From Rhizobium sp. L51/94 (GTDB taxonomy: Bacteria; Pseudomonadota; Alphaproteobacteria; Rhizobiales; Rhizobiaceae), in NCBI RefSeq assembly GCF_019355555.1, contig NZ_CP072142.1:806001-870000 (forward strand): DNA of 64,000 bases, given 5' to 3'. The notes under the pieces were generated by a model. That model did no database searches. It was not told the DNA's origin and worked only from the letters and a program-made list of their open reading frames with translations. Every line of letters begins with the position of its first letter. Position 1 is the stretch's first letter. Of the stretch, positions 9,589 to 18,421 are shown piece after piece. Both the position numbers and the translations under genes were made by a program.

Positions 9589-10617
9589 TCAGTTAGCCTT
9601 GGCGCCGATCTCCTTGTTCCAGCGGGAGAGCAAGGCCTTGCGGACAGTCGGATCGCCATATTTGGCGAAGTCGTAATCAATGAGCTTGATGTCGTCGAAC
9701 TTCGGCGCTTCCTTCGGCACCTCGGCAAACTTGTTGGACGGAAGCTGATAGGACTTGCCGTCCTTCATGTGCGATTGCGCTTCTGCCGACAGAGCCCAGT
9801 CATACCATTTCTCGGCATTTTCCAGGTTCCTCGCGCCCTTTACGATCGACATCGAGCCGATTTCGTAACCCGTGCCCTCGCAGGGCGCGACTGTCTTGAT
9901 TGGGAAGCCCTCGACCGTCTGGGCTACAGCATCGTGCATGAATACGATTCCGATCGTCGCTTCACCGCGCGCGGCGGACTTGACGGGCGCAGAGCCGGAT
10001 TTCGTGTACTGGGAAATGTTTGCGTTCAGCTTGGTGAGATACTCGAAGGCCTTATCCTCACCCATGATTTGCACGACCGTGGCAAGGCTGTTGTACGATG
10101 TCCCCGACGAGTTTGGATTGGCGATCTGGATTTCACCCTTGTAGGAGGGGTCGAGAAGATCAGCCCAACATTTCGGTTCCTTAAAGCCTTTCTTCTTCAA
10201 GAGCTCCGTATTGTAGCCCCAGCCAAGTGCGCCGGCGTAGACGCCGACCGTACGGAACTTGGAGGTTTCGGCCTGCTTTTTGGCCCAATCCTGAAGTTGA
10301 TCGAACAATGGTGATTTGTATTCCTGCGTCAAACCTTCGGCGGCGGCCTGAAGATGCGGATCGCCTGTCCCCGCCCACCAGATGTCGGTCTTCGGATTGC
10401 GGGCTTCGGCGCGGATTTTCGCGTAGGTCTCGCCTGCGGAGAGGCGAACCATGTTCACCTTGATGTCCGACTGCTTCTCGAACAGGCTCTTCATAACGTC
10501 GCAAACCTCGGGGTCCGCCGAGCAGATCATGTTGAGGTCGCCTGCCGCATGGGCCGAATAGGCGCAAAGGGACACACCCGTGGCAAGCAATGCCGCGGCC
10601 AATTTGATGGATCGCAT
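9589..10617 (-). CDS. Periplasmic binding protein, AfuA/FbpA-like family
   Basis: From the ATG at 10617 (ACGGAGGAAACT upstream) the protein has about 342 residues. It has a clear signal peptide ending SAHA before AGDLNMICSADPEVC. Later motifs such as KTDIWWAGTGDPHLQAAAEGL, PNSSGTSYNSLAT and FPIKTVAPCEGTGYEIGSMSIVKGA are typical of the type 2 periplasmic-binding family around AfuA and phosphonate/iron binders. The upstream ATG at 10674 would add 19 non-signal residues over the operator, so it is unlikely. With the neighbours it probably binds a sugar phosphate. Iron(III) binding is the main alternative; the paired ferric-binding tyrosines of FbpA are not evident. Confidence 0.8.
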   Translation of the reverse strand: MRSIKLAAALLATGVSLCAYSAHAAGDLNMICSADPEVCDVMKSLFEKQSDIKVNMVRLSAGETYAKIRAEARNPKTDIWWAGTGDPHLQAAAEGLTQEYKSPLFDQLQDWAKKQAETSKFRTVGVYAGALGWGYNTELLKKKGFKEPKCWADLLDPSYKGEIQIANPNSSGTSYNSLATVVQIMGEDKAFEYLTKLNANISQYTKSGSAPVKSAARGEATIGIVFMHDAVAQTVEGFPIKTVAPCEGTGYEIGSMSIVKGARNLENAEKWYDWALSAEAQSHMKDGKSYQLPSNKFAEVPKEAPKFDDIKLIDYDFAKYGDPTVRKALLSRWNKEIGAKAN

Positions 10618-10657
10618 AGTTTCCTCCGTTAATACGACGCCTCCACGCCGTTCGCTG

Positions 10658-10675
10658 TTTGCAAGCGTGTGCAAA
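10658..10675. promoter_or_regulatory. LacI-type operator O1
   Basis: Perfect inverted repeat TTTGCA-N6-TGCAAA in the divergent region between the binding-protein operon and the LacI gene. It is 40 bases from the binding-protein start. The form fits a LacI-family homodimer site, and a second near-identical copy lies 88 bases away. Confidence 0.65.
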
Positions 10676-10745
10676 TGCTGCCTGCGAATACTAAGCCTGT
10701 CAACATGTTTGTCATAAAAATACCATTAAAGTCGACAGCACGCTT

Positions 10746-10763
10746 CTTGCACGGCTTTGCAAA
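10746..10763. promoter_or_regulatory. LacI-type operator O2
   Basis: CTTGCA-N6-TGCAAA, the same arrangement as at 10658-10675 with one changed base. It lies 40 bases before the LacI GTG start. A further lone TGCAAA half-site is at 10780-10785. Two operators suggest looping and autoregulation. Confidence 0.6.
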
Positions 10764-10803
10764 AAGGTGCATGAATCTGTGCAAAACACAGGGAGCTAGG
10801 TGC

Positions 10804-11811
10804 GTGTCTCAAAAACTCTTCGTCAGTGCGGACGAGGTCGCCAAGCGGGCAGGGGTGTCGCGCTCGGCCGTGTCGAGGGCGTTTACACCTGGCGCGTCCG
10901 TGTCGGCATCGACGCGTCAAAAGGTGGTCCAGGCTGCCGAAGAACTTGGCTATCATGTCAATCATCTTGCCCGTGGCCTGATGCGCAACGAAAGTGGGAT
11001 TGTTTGCCTCATCGTTTCTGATGTCGCCACACCCTATCGGTCGGCGCTTTTGCGGGAGCTGACGCAGCAGCTCCAGTTGGCAGGCAAGGTCGCCATGCTT
11101 GTCAATACGGATCGATCGGACGGCAGCGTTGATCGCGCCCTGCAACAGGCCATCCGATATCGAGCCGATGCATCGATCATCATGTCCGGTCTACCCGACA
11201 AGTCGATCGCCCAGCTCTGTTTGCGCAGCGGCCAAAGGCTTGTGCTGATCAATCGCGACGACGACCAGCCGGGCCCCTTGCGGATCAATCTAGATGATAC
11301 CGAAGCGGCGCAAAGGGTCGTAACCGCATTCGTGCGGGCGGGATGCCGACGGCTTGCATTTGCCAATTCCGACGCGGGCACGCCAAGTCTGATGGCGCGT
11401 GAGACGGGTTTCGTTGCCGCAGCGAAGGCGCAGGGACTGGATGTCACCGTCGAGCGTTACGGTCTCACCGGATATGAATCCGGGAAGGTGCTGGCACAAC
11501 GACTGCTTACCAAAAGCGAGCGCCCTGACGCCGTGTTTTGCGCGACTGACCTGTTGGCGTGCGGGTTTATGGATGCTGCCCGTCATCAGTTTTCGATTTC
11601 GGTTCCTGAGAGCCTCAGCATTGTTGGCTTCGACGATATCGAACAAGCGTCATGGTCTTCCTACGAGCTGACCACCTTCGCGCAGCCAGTGATGGCAATT
11701 GCAAGCGAGGCCGTCCAATGGCTGTCGGCGGAGCCGTCAGGCGACCCCGATCAGACATCAAAACGACTGCATGCCGAATTCGTGTGGAGAGGATCCGTCC
11801 GAGCGGGGTAG
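10804..11811 (+). CDS. LacI-family transcriptional regulator
   Basis: A 335-residue regulator from the GTG at 10804, which has GGGAG eight bases upstream and gives the usual LacI length. Earlier ATGs would add up to 45 unrelated residues over the operators. It has an N-terminal LacI HTH (ADEVAKRAGVSRSAVSRAF, hinge helix LARGLMRN) and a sugar-binding core ending in VPESLSIVGFDDIEQASW. It is transcribed away from the Afu-like operon and probably represses it in the absence of ligand. The ligand is likely the imported sugar or its phosphate, which is inference. Confidence 0.88.
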   Translation: MSQKLFVSADEVAKRAGVSRSAVSRAFTPGASVSASTRQKVVQAAEELGYHVNHLARGLMRNESGIVCLIVSDVATPYRSALLRELTQQLQLAGKVAMLVNTDRSDGSVDRALQQAIRYRADASIIMSGLPDKSIAQLCLRSGQRLVLINRDDDQPGPLRINLDDTEAAQRVVTAFVRAGCRRLAFANSDAGTPSLMARETGFVAAAKAQGLDVTVERYGLTGYESGKVLAQRLLTKSERPDAVFCATDLLACGFMDAARHQFSISVPESLSIVGFDDIEQASWSSYELTTFAQPVMAIASEAVQWLSAEPSGDPDQTSKRLHAEFVWRGSVRAG

Positions 11812-12498
11812 TCGTTCAGTCGCCCCTCAAGACTGGGCTTGCAAAATGTCGATCGCGGTCAACTATCTGTCTAAACGAGAGAAATTGGGATATATGACGT
11901 TTTGTGACAATGGCGCTTGCTTTATCGAGGAAGGTTGGAAACCATAGTCGGCTAACAGAAAGCCGATCGGGAAAGCCTTCCGGTTTTGCCTGGTTGGGTT
12001 TCTCAGAAGAGGGCTAGAATGGCATTTCCTTTCGGTCTCATTGCTCTTGTGACACTCATCAACACCAAGTACCGCTGAGCCGTCCTGGGTTGCGGTTCTA
12101 ATGAGAGGCTTGCGCAAGCGGATGAAGCGTTCGCACGAGCCCACGGGTTTGGAAACGCACGTCACGGCTCGGCTGGCCGGGCACCACCTTACCATCATAT
12201 CCAGGGACCGTCTGAGCACGCGCCCAAGCTAGCAACTGCTCAACAAGGGCACATGCATTTGATACGGCAACCGGCGCGCGCGTTTGTGATTATACCCAGG
12301 AGAAATTGGGAGAGCGTGCAACAATTATTTCATGCTAGATTGCAATCACAAATTTACCACTCGGCTCTGTGGCAGAAGCAGCAGGTCAACTGTTCTCATC
12401 CCATCAAGGCACCGAATAGTTTGAACGGAGTACGGTGTGGAAAGTTCACACTATACTCCGAGCTTCAATTCATGCCTTAAAACAGACCGAGCGCAGAA
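11812..12498. other. Intergenic stretch, no recognised gene
   Basis: A 687-base gap between the LacI gene and the end of the aromatic operon. A 118-codon minus-strand frame (11863-12219) is open but matches nothing I recognise and has no convincing ribosome site. It may be decayed sequence. The only clear structure is the hairpin at 12427-12459. Confidence 0.4.
12427..12459 (-). terminator. Long hairpin downstream of the aromatic operon
   Basis: GGAGTA..GTGTG pairs with CACAC..TACTCC around a 7-base loop, giving 13-base arms with one mismatch and one wobble. It is 40 bases past the FAH-family stop on the minus strand. No T-run follows, so it may be a 3' mRNA-stabilising or Rho-associated structure rather than a classic terminator. 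Confidence 0.45.
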
Positions 12499-13341
12499 TC
12501 ACTCATCGACAACGGCATTCTTCAGGACGGCCAAGCCCTCTATATCCACCTCGATCACATCTCCGGCCTTCATCCAGAGCGGCGGATTTCTCTTCGCTCC
12601 GACGCCCCCAGGGGTGCCGCTGACAATCACGTCGCCAGGCTCGAGGCGGGTAAACGTAGAGATATATTCGATCTGCTTCGGGATATCGAAAATCATCTGG
12701 TCGAACTTGGCTTCCTGCACGACCTGACCATTCAAGCGTGTCTGAATGCGAAGGTCGCCGAGCGGGCCCAGTTCATCCGGCGTCATCATCCAGGGACCGA
12801 AGGCACCGGTATCCGGGAAGTTCTTGCCTGGCGTGAACTGGATGGTATGGCGCTGAAAGTCGCGCACACTGCCGTCGTTGTAGCAGGCATAGCCCGCAAC
12901 ATGCGACATCGCGTCCTCGCGAGTGATATATCGCCCGGCCTTGCCTATGATGACAGCCAGTTCGCCTTCGAAGTCGAGTTCGGCCGAAACTTTCGGACGG
13001 ACGATCGGCGCGAGATGGCCCGTCTGGCTGTTGGCATAGCGAGCAAAAATCGTCGGGTGCTCGACTTCGCTGCGGCCGGTTTCCTTGCGGTGCATTTCGT
13101 AGTTCAATCCAACGCAGAGGATCTTGTCCGGGTTCGGCACCACCGGCAGCCACATCACTTCGGACAGTGGATAGGATTTTGCGCCTTCGAGCGCGGCGCT
13201 GATTCCGTCCAGTCCAGCCGATATCGCTGCCTTGAGATCGGGGTAGCGGGACGCCAAGGCCGCTCCGACGTCGAAGGCCCGGTCGTCTTGGACAACGCCC
13301 CAGCTCGTCTGGCCGTCGTGACTGAATGTTGAGAGTTTCAT
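12499..13341 (-). CDS. Fumarylacetoacetate hydrolase (FAH) family protein
   Basis: The 280-residue protein carries the FAH core. DKILCVGLNYEMHRKE is followed by the metal-binding acidic triad in ELDFEGELAVIIG, then YACYNDGSVRDFQ and VSGTPGGVG near the end. The family includes acylpyruvate hydrolases and 2-hydroxyhepta-2,4-diene-1,7-dioate isomerase/decarboxylases. It is last in an operon with a ring hydroxylase, an extradiol dioxygenase and a decarboxylase, so it probably acts on the ring-cleavage product. AAGGAGA precedes the start. The exact reaction is not determined. Confidence 0.85.
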   Translation of the reverse strand: MKLSTFSHDGQTSWGVVQDDRAFDVGAALASRYPDLKAAISAGLDGISAALEGAKSYPLSEVMWLPVVPNPDKILCVGLNYEMHRKETGRSEVEHPTIFARYANSQTGHLAPIVRPKVSAELDFEGELAVIIGKAGRYITREDAMSHVAGYACYNDGSVRDFQRHTIQFTPGKNFPDTGAFGPWMMTPDELGPLGDLRIQTRLNGQVVQEAKFDQMIFDIPKQIEYISTFTRLEPGDVIVSGTPGGVGAKRNPPLWMKAGDVIEVDIEGLAVLKNAVVDE

Positions 13342-13371
13342 CTTGTGGTCTCCTTGGAGGCGGGCGCTGCC

Positions 13372-14682
13372 CTATGCTTGACGAAGACCCAGCCCCTTCA
13401 GGCCGGGGATGCTTGAAAACCGACTGAGCGTCCGCTCGGGGAAGATCAGTGCAAACGCGGCGATCGCGCCAATAAGAAGGATGCCGGCGGTGAACAGCAT
13501 AGCATTGGCATAACCGCCGGGCCCGTCGGAGCCGGATGCCTGCACGATGCTGCCGGTTACTGCGTTCGAAACGAGCGCGGAAGCAGCGTTGCCCGAATAG
13601 ATGACGATGATGAGCTTGCCGCGTTGGGCCGCAGGGGCGATGGCACCGAGCGTGACCGGGCCGTAGATCGTCGTCAGGCTCGGCGCCGCGAAGGCGATGG
13701 CAATCAGGACGAGCTGAAGGGGACCTGAGGCATATACGCCGAGCACCAAGGCGGCGCCGCTGACGAGCAGAGCCCATCCCGAAGCGCTTCCAAGCGTGGT
13801 GCGTCTGCTCCAGCCGGCGTTCAGCATCCGCTGGGCGAGCCACGATCCTGCGAGGAGTAGGGGCGACTGAAAGATATAGACACCAGAGATGATCCACCCC
13901 GTTTCACTGTGGGAATATCCAAGACCCTGTTGCAGGTAGGGCGGCAGCCAGGTCGCCGACATGCCGACGATCCAGTAGGACATCGTCGACATGATGATGA
14001 CGCCGATGACAGTCGGATCGAGCCACAGCTTCGTTGCCGGAATGCGGGGCGATGTATCGACCACGCCATGATCCACGGTCTTGACGGCATAGGGACCTTC
14101 TCCGCCGATGAAGAGCCAGGCAGCGAGCCAGACCAGACCCAAGACGCCGCAGAACAGAAAGCCGCTGCGCCAGCCATAGGAGACAATCACATAGGTCAGC
14201 AGCGGGCTGCCAACCAGCAAGCCCACACTGATGCCCTGGAGGATGATTGCGCTCGGAACGCTCCGCTTCTCGGTCGAGAACCAGTCGTAGCAGGCGTGGA
14301 TCGCCGTTGGCAGGCCCGGTCCTTCACCGAAACCGAGCAGGATCCGGCAGCCGATAAGAACGGTGATCGACGTGCTGAAGAAGATCGGAATTTGCGTTGC
14401 GGACCAGATGAGAGCCAGGATAGCCAAGATCCACCTGACCGGAACACGGCCGGTGACGAACAGGCCGACGAGAATGCCGGAGATGGAAAACAGCAGAAAG
14501 AAGCTGCTGCCGATCAGGCCGAACTGCTGTGGCGACAGCGACAGTTCCTTCATCATCGGAACGGCGGACAGGCCGAAGACAAGCTTGTCGAAGAAGTTCA
14601 GCGTCTGAAACAGAAAGAGCATGATCAAGACTGTGTATGGACGCCATTTTCCGGCGTGACTTGCGCTCGTTGAATTGGTCAT
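13372..14682 (-). CDS. MFS transporter, anion:cation symporter / aromatic acid type
   Basis: A 436-residue inner-membrane protein with about 12 hydrophobic segments. The opening FLFQTLNFFDKLVFGLSAVPMM, the loop LGFGEGPGLPTAIHACYDWF and the following ERSVPSAII-like segment are typical of the ACS/phthalate permease branch of the major facilitator superfamily. It probably takes up the aromatic acid degraded by the surrounding enzymes. GGGGAGGA lies before the start. Confidence 0.82.
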   Translation of the reverse strand: MTNSTSASHAGKWRPYTVLIMLFLFQTLNFFDKLVFGLSAVPMMKELSLSPQQFGLIGSSFFLLFSISGILVGLFVTGRVPVRWILAILALIWSATQIPIFFSTSITVLIGCRILLGFGEGPGLPTAIHACYDWFSTEKRSVPSAIILQGISVGLLVGSPLLTYVIVSYGWRSGFLFCGVLGLVWLAAWLFIGGEGPYAVKTVDHGVVDTSPRIPATKLWLDPTVIGVIIMSTMSYWIVGMSATWLPPYLQQGLGYSHSETGWIISGVYIFQSPLLLAGSWLAQRMLNAGWSRRTTLGSASGWALLVSGAALVLGVYASGPLQLVLIAIAFAAPSLTTIYGPVTLGAIAPAAQRGKLIIVIYSGNAASALVSNAVTGSIVQASGSDGPGGYANAMLFTAGILLIGAIAAFALIFPERTLSRFSSIPGLKGLGLRQA

Positions 14683-14736
14683 GTTTTCCTCCCCATGACG
14701 TGCCTCGATTACCCCGCATCGCGTGACGCCACGCCG

Positions 14737-16299
14737 TCAGGCGAGCGCTTCCTCCAGCTCTGCGTAAAGTGCGTGAATTTCGTCTGCCGATTTCGCGGTC
14801 CCGAAGACGTAATGGTCGGGTCGCACCAGAACGGCACTGCATTTGTGGCTATCGAACCAGGCTGCCATGACCCCGTCCTTCTCGACGAGCCCCTTGTCTG
14901 TCGATGAAGCGCCGCCGTTACGCCGGCCGACCTGCGCCACGGAGATCTCGCGCCGTTCGAGCGTGTTTGGATCGATGTCGCCGGCGCGGCCATCCACAAT
15001 CAGGCGCCAGCCGGCACCGGTCAGCTTGTCGAGAAGGACGGGTTCTTCCTCACCGTAGATCCAGGGCTGGGGCGCGAGCGTTCCGTTTGCCGGATTGGCT
15101 CGTTTAGCAAAAAAACCATCGCGAAGCGGCGGCACGATTTCCTGACGGGTGACAGTTCGGGCCGTACCCCCGCCTTCGGCGAGGATCCGCTCGTCGCGCG
15201 CGGCCGCAGCGGCCGGATCGCGCTCACAGATGACGTGGCCTATCGCCTTGATGCGCGTCGTCAGTTCCGTGACATGCGCCTTCCGCTCGACCTGATAGCT
15301 GTCGAGCAGCTCGAGGTTCGTCCGACCTTTCAGGACATGGTCAAGTTTCCAGATGAGGTTCGAGACATCCCGAAGTCCCTGGCACATACCCTGGCCGATG
15401 AATGGCGGCTGCTGATGGGCGGCATCTCCGGCGAGGAACACACGACCGAGTTCCCAATTGGCCGCCACCAGCGCATGGAACCGATAGCTCGCCGACCGCC
15501 AGAGTGTCGCATCTTCCGGCTTCAGCCAGCGAGACAAAAGCTTCCAGACATTCGCAGGCTTTTCCATCTCCCTGGCGTCCTCGCCGGGCAGCAGCATGAT
15601 CTCCCAGCGCCGATGAGTGCCGGGGCCAACGATAAAGGACGTCGGCCGGGCCGGATCGCAGAACTGCGCTGCGGTCTTCGGCAGCTTTTCCAGAGAAGTC
15701 TCGTTGACGATGACGTCGACGACCAACCAGGGTTCGTCGAAGACAAGGTCTTCCAGCGTGAGCCCCAGCGCCTGTCGGACGCCGCTCGTCGCGCCGTCAC
15801 AGGCAATCACATAGGAGGCCGTGACGGTTCGAGCGGTGCCGTCCTTCTCCTTCAGATGCAGCGTCGCCTGCGCCTCCGTCTGCGCAAGACTGATCAGCTC
15901 CGTGCCTAGTTGCACGGTCACGCAAGGATAGGTTTGCGCATGGGCCCGCAGAATGGCTTCGACGGGCGGCTGGGAAAACACCATTGTCGGGATGTAGCCG
16001 AGGGGATATGGCTCGGGCACCATGTCGATCCGGCGGATCAGCTGCCCCTTTGCGCCGAAATGCTCGGATGCGGGGAACGCCGCGATATGGGGCTTGATCG
16101 CATCCGCAATGCCGAGATTGTCCAGGTGGCGAAGAATTTCGTGGTCGATGGCTATGGCGCGGGGCTTGTCGTAGACGTCCTCCTGCCTGTCGATCGCGAG
16201 TGTGCGAATGCCCCGGCTGCCAAGCAGCGAGGCCGCAACGGCGCCGGACGGGCCAAAGCCTACGACCACGACGTCGTAATGTTCTGATGTGTTCGTCAT
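14737..16299 (-). CDS. FAD-dependent aromatic hydroxylase, MhpA-like
   Basis: About 520 residues, of the class A flavoprotein monooxygenase family (3-(3-hydroxyphenyl)propionate hydroxylase type). Visible are the FAD Rossmann motif VVVGFGPSGAVAASLL near the N-terminus, the family DG motif in CDGATSGVRQ, and the second FAD motif GRVFLAGDAAHQQPPFIGQGMCQGLRD. It would use NADH and oxygen to add a hydroxyl to a phenolic ring, making a catechol for the dioxygenase downstream. I prefer the ATG at 16299; the one at 16317 adds six residues. Substrate unknown. Confidence 0.82.
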   Translation of the reverse strand: MTNTSEHYDVVVVGFGPSGAVAASLLGSRGIRTLAIDRQEDVYDKPRAIAIDHEILRHLDNLGIADAIKPHIAAFPASEHFGAKGQLIRRIDMVPEPYPLGYIPTMVFSQPPVEAILRAHAQTYPCVTVQLGTELISLAQTEAQATLHLKEKDGTARTVTASYVIACDGATSGVRQALGLTLEDLVFDEPWLVVDVIVNETSLEKLPKTAAQFCDPARPTSFIVGPGTHRRWEIMLLPGEDAREMEKPANVWKLLSRWLKPEDATLWRSASYRFHALVAANWELGRVFLAGDAAHQQPPFIGQGMCQGLRDVSNLIWKLDHVLKGRTNLELLDSYQVERKAHVTELTTRIKAIGHVICERDPAAAAARDERILAEGGGTARTVTRQEIVPPLRDGFFAKRANPANGTLAPQPWIYGEEEPVLLDKLTGAGWRLIVDGRAGDIDPNTLERREISVAQVGRRNGGASSTDKGLVEKDGVMAAWFDSHKCSAVLVRPDHYVFGTAKSADEIHALYAELEEALA

Positions 16300-16345
16300 T
16301 GTTCTGAGCCGCTTCAAAGTTGCAATGGAATGCCCGTTCGGATGA

Positions 16346-17236
16346 TCACGCCTTGAAGGGGATGGCGAGCTGAGCTGCTTTCACCACGTCACTTTTTGGT
16401 GGAGCGATACCCCAATGATCTGTGCGGCCGGGCGGCCATGTCCACTGCTCAGGGCCCTTTGGCTGATAGGTGTTATCCACCTGGAGAACATCGGATGTGT
16501 ATTCGATGACGACGCCCAGCGGATCGAGGAAGTAAGCGAACACATTGTCTCCCGGACCATGCCGGCCGACACCCCAGCCGATCGGATAGCCGTTGTCGAC
16601 CATGCGGCCGGAGGCGCGCATGACGGACTCCGTATCCGGCATCAGGAAAGCAATATGGTTCAGGCCATTGACGTTCGCCTCGGCAAGCACGACGGCATGG
16701 TGATCGTCGTTGCAGCGCAGGAAGGCCATCATCTTCGATCGGTCAGTGAGCTGAAAACCCAGCAATTGCTCGTAGAAGCGCGATAGGCCATCGACGTCGG
16801 CGCTGTTGATGTTGACATGCGCCAGTCGAAGCGGCCGGTTGGCAACCGCAGCGCCGGTCTTGGTCATGTCGCCGTGGACAAATTCGAGCGTGCTTCCCTG
16901 CGGCTCCCGGATGACGAAGCGCTGGCCGCCGGCGGGACCGGGGCTTTGCTCGACAGGACGCAGCAACTGGCAGCCAAGCGCCACGGCTGATGCTGACAGT
17001 CGGCCGAGATCATCGGCGCTGCCGACGCTGAAGGTGATCTTGCGCAGTTCGGACCTGTCGCTGCCGATCAACTCGAGAACGTGATGATCGTCGCCGGAAG
17101 CGGCGAGGAACACCTTGCCGCCCTGCCGGGCGACGACCTCCAGTCCCCATACAGCAGTGTAGAATTCTTCCGAACGGTTCAGATCCGGGGTGCCAAGTTC
17201 GACGCTTTTTAGAGCGGTCACGGGAAACTGTGTCAT
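16346..17236 (-). CDS. Type I extradiol ring-cleavage dioxygenase (VOC superfamily)
   Basis: The 296-residue protein has two VOC repeats, as catechol 2,3-dioxygenases do. The likely Fe(II) ligands are His in RLAHVNINS, His in GLNHIAFLMP and Glu in GVVIEYTSD of the second repeat. The conserved catalytic region around HHAVVLAE and the C-terminal Tyr are also present. It opens the ring next to the hydroxyls made by the upstream flavoprotein. The start overlaps the amidohydrolase stop (ATGA), so the two are coupled. Confidence 0.82.
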   Translation of the reverse strand: MTQFPVTALKSVELGTPDLNRSEEFYTAVWGLEVVARQGGKVFLAASGDDHHVLELIGSDRSELRKITFSVGSADDLGRLSASAVALGCQLLRPVEQSPGPAGGQRFVIREPQGSTLEFVHGDMTKTGAAVANRPLRLAHVNINSADVDGLSRFYEQLLGFQLTDRSKMMAFLRCNDDHHAVVLAEANVNGLNHIAFLMPDTESVMRASGRMVDNGYPIGWGVGRHGPGDNVFAYFLDPLGVVIEYTSDVLQVDNTYQPKGPEQWTWPPGRTDHWGIAPPKSDVVKAAQLAIPFKA

Positions 17237-18255
17237 GACTGTGCCTCGAGTGCCAGGAATGCTTCGGCATTGGAAAAAGTCAGTCTATCCCGGGTAAGGT
17301 CGTCGCCGAAGGCGGCCTCGATCCGGGCGAGGGGGGCTTTTTCGTGGAAGTTGAAGGGGTAGTCGGTACCGAGAATGACTCGCTCGTCGCCGAACATCGA
17401 AACGAGGTGCCGCAGTGTCGGCTCATCGTACACCAGGGCGTCGTAGTAGAGGCGTTTGGCCTGGATGGACGGTTCCTCAAGGATCGTCTCGCGCAGAGCC
17501 GGAAAGACCTTCCAGCCTTCATCGAGCCGAGGCAACAACGAGGCGAGTGTTCCTCCGCCGTGACTGAACGCCAGGCGCAGCCTTGGATGCTTGAGCATCA
17601 GGTTCGCCGTGATGACAGAGGCGGCTGCCAATCCGACGTCCGTCGGATAGGCCAGCACTTGCTGCAACTGTCCGGGACCGACCAGCCTGTCCATTCCGGT
17701 CGGTCTGACCGCGTGGACGAACACCGCAGAACCCAGCGCTTCAGCTTCGGCGAAAAAAGGCAAGAATCGCGGGTCTCCGATCGGAATGCCGTTGATGTTG
17801 CTGCCGATCTCCACGCCGGAGAAACCGAGGTCCCTCATGCAGCGGCGAAGCTCGTCGATTGCCTTGTCAACATCCTGGAGCGGAACCGAACCGAGACCGA
17901 CAAACCGGCCGCCGGAGGTGCTTGCCATGGTTGCGATGGTGTCGTTCAAGTAATGGATAAGATCGTTGGCTGGGTCGATATCCATCCAGTAGTTGAACAA
18001 TTCGGGCATCGGCGACAGCGCCTGCGTCTTGATGCCCATTCGATCCATGTCGTCCATGCGACGCTGTGAGTCCCAGCAGGCATCGCTGACGGTTCGATAG
18101 TTCTTGCCGTCGATCACGATCGTCCTGTGGCAGGCGTCCCGGGCCATCATGGAAGGCCAGTTCGAAGGCGGTGCCCCCTTGAGATAGGGCGCAAACTCCG
18201 AGGGTACGACATGGCAATGGACGTCGATGCCGCGGCACCCGCATAGCCTCGTCAT
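17233..18255 (-). CDS. Amidohydrolase-family decarboxylase, ACMSD-like
   Basis: The 340-residue TIM-barrel metalloprotein has metal ligands in DVHCHVVP (His13, His15), a mid-protein His in AVFVHAVRP, His in LAFSHGGGTL and Asp in ILGTDYPF. This is the pattern of the 2-amino-3-carboxymuconate semialdehyde decarboxylase / gamma-resorcylate decarboxylase family (amidohydrolase_2). It is the first gene of the minus-strand aromatic operon. In this setting it probably decarboxylates either a carboxylated phenol or its ring-cleavage product; the order of steps is unknown. Confidence 0.8.
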   Translation of the reverse strand: MTRLCGCRGIDVHCHVVPSEFAPYLKGAPPSNWPSMMARDACHRTIVIDGKNYRTVSDACWDSQRRMDDMDRMGIKTQALSPMPELFNYWMDIDPANDLIHYLNDTIATMASTSGGRFVGLGSVPLQDVDKAIDELRRCMRDLGFSGVEIGSNINGIPIGDPRFLPFFAEAEALGSAVFVHAVRPTGMDRLVGPGQLQQVLAYPTDVGLAAASVITANLMLKHPRLRLAFSHGGGTLASLLPRLDEGWKVFPALRETILEEPSIQAKRLYYDALVYDEPTLRHLVSMFGDERVILGTDYPFNFHEKAPLARIEAAFGDDLTRDRLTFSNAEAFLALEAQS

Positions 18256-18320
18256 AGCCTGCCTCTTTGCGTGGAAACCATCGCACCCTCCCAGTGAAAT
18301 GTCATCGTCATCAAATGGAT

Positions 18321-18330
18321 ATTATACAAT
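18321..18330. promoter_or_regulatory. Candidate GntR operator
   Basis: ATTATACAAT, an 8-of-10 palindrome in an AT-rich patch within the 166-base divergent region between the amidohydrolase and the GntR gene. FCD-type GntR proteins bind short AT-rich palindromes of this type. Confidence 0.35.
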
Positions 18331-18421
18331 AGAGTCTCTGTAAGCAATAATTTATAAATTTGCACCAAGACGACCGGCGTTATATAAATACCCACATCGG
18401 CATCGTCGGGGAAAATCGCCA

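Noticed and set aside
11863..12219. 118-codon open frame on the minus strand after the LacI gene
   Set aside because: No ribosome site, no known motif, and Cys/Arg-rich text typical of an accidental frame.
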